DNA of 10,519 bases, from the NCBI GenBank assembly GCA_030407315.1, contig JALQPE010000640.1:1-10519 (forward strand). The letters are read 5' to 3'. The translations under genes were made by a program, and so were the position numbers. Shown piece after piece: positions 6,956 through 10,519 of the stretch (position 1 is its first letter; every line of letters starts with the position of its first letter). A model generated the notes under the pieces. The model was given only the letters and a program-made list of their open reading frames with translations, did not search any database and was not told where the DNA came from. Origin of the DNA: Asparagopsis taxiformis. Taxonomy: Eukaryota; Rhodophyta; Florideophyceae; Bonnemaisoniales; Bonnemaisoniaceae.

Positions 6956-9398
6956 ATGGAACTGGAAAATACTGTTTCGGACATACTTCCCATCGGACTT
7001 CCCCTTGGTTTGCGAAGTAAACTATTTGTTTACATATCTTTTGAGGTTGAATCAAATGTTAGTGCATTTGTGGAACAAGTGTTTGAGGAAGAAGAATACG
7101 TCATAGATGAGAACGTGTTCAGTGCTGTTGCATCTCACATGTTTGGGAATGGTGAACAGCGTAGCTTACAATACTGCCGTGCCCTCTGCTTATCGCGATG
7201 CTCCAAGTGTCTGAAATTTAAAGGGATGTATACTTTTTACGTCCAGAACAAGTCTAGTTGCAGTTTAGTCTGCAATACATGCAGAAATGATATCTGCATT
7301 GACCAATCACCATCCAAAATTTATGCCAAGTATTACATAGATTTTGTGGATGCAAAAAGTTCATTTGTTAGGCGATCCCATGAGACCAATGCTGCAGCTG
7401 CAACTGCGATGAAGTTCTCGCTTGAGTGCAGGTATGAAAGCTGGATGATTGATATGCCCCCTGCAGCAGGTACATCATCGGATCGCTACGTTTTGGAGCG
7501 CCAGTTCTGCGATATGATTGGTGCTACTGAGAGTTACAGATATGCAAGAAACGGCGGATCAAAGTCGAACTCGCAGTTTATATGCTCCCAGAGATCACGG
7601 AAAAGGCCCCAGTCATCCAATAAACGGCAAAAAGAGTCTTCGAAGCAGTACAATTGCGGAGGCTCGATAAGTTTCTCATACTCTGGTAAAGCAAAACTGA
7701 GTATTACTGTGAAACACGCGGTGATGCATGAAAGATGCGAGACAAAAATGACGCTATCTGTACCTGCCATATCAAGAGTGTCACAACTTACGGAATCTGG
7801 ACTTGCTCCGTTCCAGATATGCACTATCTTACGAAAAGTGTTCGCCACTCCATTCCAATACAATAACGTCTATTATTGCTGGCTGGAAAGCATTGGAAGC
7901 ATGTTTAAACGTGGAAAGATTCCAAACTTTCTGCCGATCAATTTCTGATCGACAGTAAGGAATTTCAAACGATTTGGGAACAGAAAGAACCTTACGGTAC
8001 TGGTTTTCTAACAAATCTCGGCAAACAACTGTCAGCAAAGGTACCTATCCGGGAGGTATTTATTGATTCAACTTATAAAACGAACAAAGAAAAGCTAGAA
8101 TTGTTTGCTTTGATCGGTTCAGTAATGGGGACAGGGTTCCCGCTGGCATATATGTTACTGGAGAGCAGTTCAACAACTTTTTCAGATTGTCCAACGCGGC
8201 AGCAATCTATTTGTTTATTCCTTTCCTCTGTAAGAGCCTTTCTGCCATCTTTAAAACCCTCCTTTTTCTTCTCCGACAAAGACAAGGGGCAACTAAACGC
8301 CATTTCCACATCTTTCAAGATGAACGCATCTATCTGCCTCTGGCACATGAAGCGGGCGATAAAACGGAAGCTAAAGCAGCTCCAATCTACAGGAACTTTG
8401 AATTATGATCCCGATCGCGAGAATGCGATACTGTCAGTTATCGATCGGCACTATCACATGCACCCATTTTTCATGCCAAGCCTGAAGTTTGATACCATGC
8501 AAAAAATAGCAATTGAAGAGCTTTTTGGTTTGTTGAAACTACCAGCAGAGAAGAGCATACTAGACTATCTCTATGAGCATTGGTACAGTGGAAAGACTTT
8601 TTTCCTTTGGGGACGGCGTACTGAGGGAGAAATTGCTCTGAGTCAGACTACAATGAAAGTGGAAGCTCATTGGTCCATGCTGAAACGACTATATTTACTG
8701 CCGTATAATAGGCCCCGAGTAGACTTGCTATTGTATGTACTCGAAAATCAGATCATGCCGAAGTTTACCATGGAATATGTGTTACTCGAATCGGGGTCGA
8801 AGAAGCCAAATTGGTGGAAAAGCTTTTCTGCAGAATGGAGGCAATTGCAGTCCCGTACGAGCTCTGGAGCTTACGTTGCAAGATCAGGAGACTGGCTGTG
8901 CACATGTCAGTACTTCATTCGAAGCTCGAACTTCGTTTGCAAGCATGTAATTGCCGGGAAGCCTCTTCCGGCATATCGTGATATTATCCGCCGAAGGTCA
9001 CCACCCTTCATTTCTATCCAGCGCGTAGAAGGGCAACTGATTGCCAATTATGACTGTTTTTTAGTCCTAATTCATTGATACTGGGGCAGCAAGACTATTC
9101 ATCATTGCATAATGGCGATGCACACATCTCAGAGTGTGATTTTGATGCTCCGACACAGATTCAATCTGCTATGGTTAGATCAGACCAACTGATGGCACGT
9201 GTTGATGAAATTACCAAATTTTTGAGTGAACATGCCACAGAGCTTTCGAAATACGAAAACGGTTTACCACAACTCGATTACCTTGTGAACAATATACTGC
9301 AACGTGTCCAGCGATACAAAACTTCAGTGCTAGAAGCCACTTCACAGCGGACCATTCAGCGAACCTGGGCAAACCCAGACGTACTTTTCCTCCCATGA
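6956..9398 (+). CDS. MULE transposase with DDE core and SWIM zinc finger, split over three overlapping frames
   Basis: Block 1 (6956-7948, ATG start) has a Cys-rich region, CSKCLKFKG followed by CSLVCNTCRNDIC, and then YNCGGSISFSYSGKAKLSIT with KHAVMHE, which matches the pre-catalytic part of fungal MULE proteins. Block 2 (open 7909-9078) has the catalytic core: D of FIDSTYKTN at 8065, D of FFSDKDKG at 8275, CLWHMKRAIKRKL at 8335 and E of KVEAHWSMLK at 8662. A SWIM finger CTC-x10-CKH follows at 8899-8946. Block 3 (open 9054-9398) is a helical tail ending RTWANPDVLFLP, consistent with the C-terminus of related transposases. The enzyme would cut and move the element by binding its inverted repeats. 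Both junctions are -1 steps: the first within 7909-7948, the second at the T6 run 9057-9062. Whether this copy makes a full protein is uncertain. Confidence 0.85.
7903..7955 (+). other. First frame break in the transposase (possible 53-base intron or -1 indel)
   Basis: Block 1 is open to 7948 and block 2 is open from 7909, so the frame must step back by one inside this overlap. A GT at 7903 and a CAG ending at 7955 would remove 53 bases and restore frame, but the donor GTTTAA is weak and no good branch site is visible. A one-base step near 7909 instead keeps KDSKLSADQFL, which resembles the Ser-Ala-x-x-(hydrophobic) stretch found here in related transposases, so I favour an indel. Confidence 0.4.
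9057..9063 (+). promoter_or_regulatory. T TTT TTA slippery heptamer at the second frame break of the transposase
   Basis: Block 2 reads TGT TTT TTA GTC CTA ATT CAT TGA here, so the heptamer T TTT TTA is in the exact phase (X XXY YYZ) needed for -1 ribosomal slippage. A step back by one leads straight into block 3, which then stays open for about 111 codons. No strong downstream stem-loop or pseudoknot is apparent; a weak hairpin at 9100-9120 is too far away to be typical. A simple loss of one T from the run explains the same picture. Confidence 0.4.
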
Positions 9399-9404
9399 AA
9401 TAAA
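9399..9404 (+). terminator. AATAAA polyadenylation signal of the transposase gene
   Basis: AATAAA begins immediately after the TGA stop of the last transposase block. This supports block 3 as the true 3' end of the transposase gene. Between here and the right arm (9508) are about 100 bases with no other feature seen. Confidence 0.6.
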
Positions 9405-9821
9405 TCAAGGATATTAAGTCCATCCCGATTTAATCATCAGCCCAAAACCATTGCCTGTTTGTCCCTAAGTGCCCTTCTCGCGGGTGAAGAACTTTCCCGT
9501 CCGATATACGCGGCCAGGAACGTTTCCAGCCAGTTTACGCTTTGCAGTTTGTCAGCACAGAGCGAACCACAGTCGGTGCAGGTGGTTGGTAGGTGTGGTG
9601 CGAAACAAAGGGTGAGCAGTGTTGCAGGCTGAGTGCGCTTGGTGTTTGGCAGGTTCAGATAGACAGGCGGGGCGCAGCGTACAACTGCGTGGCGGTGTGG
9701 AATTGGGAGGCGGCGTGACGCTGTGATGCACACAGTGCAGGCGGGGGCGAGGTAAAGCTGCGAGGCTGTGTGCAAGTGAGAGGCGGTGTGAAGCTGTGAT
9801 GTACAGGGCGGGGGCGAGGTA

Positions 9822-10235
9822 CAGCTGCAAGGCGGCGTGCGTGTGCAAGTGGGAGGCGTTGTGAAGCTTCGGTGCACACAGCGCAGGCGGCGGCGAGTTA
9901 CAACTGTGAGGCGTCTTGAAGCTGTGATGTACAGGGCGGGGGCGAGGTACAGCTGCGAGGCGGCGTGCGTGTGCAAGTGGGAGGCGGCGTGATGCTGTGA
10001 TGCACACAGCGCAGGCGGGAGCGAGGTACAGCTGCAAGGCGGCGTGCGTGTGCAAGTGGGAGGCGTTGTGAAGCTTCGGTGCACACAGCGCAGGCGGCGG
10101 CGAGTTACAACTGTGAGGCGTCTTGAAGCTGTGATGTACAGGGCGGGGGCGAGGTACAGATGCGAGGCGGCGTGCGTGTGCAAGTGGGAGGCGGCGTGAT
10201 GCTGTGATGCACACAGCGCAGGCGGGAGCGAGGTA
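9822..10235 (-). repeat. Tandem repeat in right arm: two 207-bp units, plus degenerate copies to about 9690
   Basis: Read on the minus strand, TACCTCGCTCCCGCC starts at 10235 and 10028, and a related start lies at 9821. Both spacings are 207 bp, against 201 then 207 in the left arm. Unit 1 here is almost identical to unit 2. Confidence 0.9.
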
Positions 10236-10506
10236 CAATTGCGAGGCGGTGTTATGTGTGATCCGGAGTTTGAATGTCCAGCTGTTTCTAAATGTCGCCG
10301 GTATGATAAAACCTGGTTCCTCTTCGGCGGCGGCTCGCTGGCACATTCCAAGTTTGCATACCAAAATATTTCCCAGGATTTCGTACACTATCCCAGTACA
10401 CTGGAAGCAGAGTTTCAAGTGCGTACTGAATTCTAACAACACCTGTCCACTCGCCCGCGCTACCTCCCAGTCACGCCCAAATCAGTATGTGTAATATCCT
10501 CTGGCG

Positions 10507-10512
10507 AATAAA
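10507..10512 (+). terminator. Outward-facing AATAAA at the right tip of the MULE
   Basis: Mirror copy of the hexamer at the left tip, 7 bases from the right end of the element and pointing outward. Confidence 0.25.
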
Positions 10513-10519
10513 GTCTAGT

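Larger units (their letters stand above)
5821..10519 (+). mobile_element. Mutator-like (MULE) DNA transposon with ~1-kb terminal inverted repeats, 4,699 bp
   Basis: The left end reads ACTAGACTTTATTCGCCAGA, and the reverse complement of the last bases of the window reads the same. The match continues for about 1 kb, so the element is seen whole, except that the DNA beyond its right end lies outside the window. The interior (6828-9507) contains one transposase on the plus strand with MULE hallmarks. MULEs usually make target duplications of 8-11 bp; the bases left of the element end in ATATCCAGT (5812-5820), so the same bases are expected right after 10519. The high arm identity argues for a fairly recent insertion, yet the transposase needs two frame changes, so this copy may no longer be autonomous. 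Confidence 0.9.
9508..10519 (-). repeat. Right terminal inverted repeat of the MULE (1,012 bp)
   Basis: It is the inverted copy of the left arm and ends exactly at the window edge. It is 5 bp longer than the left arm: 6 bp more in the first tandem unit, minus one G near the tip. A private difference, C to A at about 10160 on the plus strand, is absent from the left arm and from the other tandem units. Long open frames on the minus strand across this arm mirror those of the left arm and are not called. Confidence 0.93.

Noticed and set aside
7904..7910. TTTAAAC slippery heptamer at the first transposase frame break
   Set aside because: Block 1 reads TTT AAA CGT here, so the heptamer is not in the X XXY YYZ phase needed for -1 slippage.
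9064..9089. GT-AG intron between transposase blocks 2 and 3
   Set aside because: It would be only 26 bases long with no branch site, too short for a normal spliceosomal intron.
9437..10442. Long minus-strand frames (304 and 296 codons) across the right arm
   Set aside because: Mirror copies of the left-arm frames, explained by the inverted repeat.

Overview
This is nuclear DNA of a eukaryote, most likely a fungus. The genes are compact and closely spaced, they end in AATAAA-type signals, and one encodes a conserved eukaryotic membrane protein (CLPTM1 family). The window also carries a Mutator-like (MULE) DNA transposon whose transposase resembles the MULE proteins common in fungal genomes. 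I cannot name a species, and I avoided a phylum call because nothing in the window decides it.

Layout. (1) Positions 2-922, plus strand: the C-terminal half of a CLPTM1-family protein, cut by the left window edge. (2) 1052-2065, plus: an intact 337-residue alanine- and serine/proline-rich protein of unknown function. (3) 2226 to about 4874, minus, convergent with gene 2: a large nuclear-looking protein with a U1/matrin-type C2H2 zinc finger, a long disordered stretch, an Arg/Asp-rich region and a conserved-looking C-terminal domain. It is read in three open blocks that switch frame twice, so the gene has introns or carries frameshifts. (4) About 5123-5820: A/T- and pyrimidine-rich DNA with no convincing gene. 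(5) 5821-10519: one MULE of 4,699 bp that reaches exactly to the right window edge.

The transposon is the main feature. Its two terminal inverted repeats are about 1 kb each (1,007 and 1,012 bp) and nearly identical. Each holds nested GC-rich tandem repeats with a period of 201 or 207 bp. Between the arms lies one transposase with an N-terminal Cys-rich domain, a DDE catalytic core, the C-x-W-H motif and a SWIM zinc finger. It is spread over three overlapping frames with two -1 steps. The second step falls exactly on an in-phase T TTT TTA heptamer, the classical -1 ribosomal slippage motif, and the bypassed stop lies four codons further on. This could be programmed frameshifting that adds a C-terminal tail, or simple decay at a T6 run. 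The sequence alone cannot separate these.

The left and right arms differ mainly inside one tandem unit, where the right arm carries the alleles of its neighbouring unit. That pattern suggests conversion or unequal exchange between units rather than random mutation.
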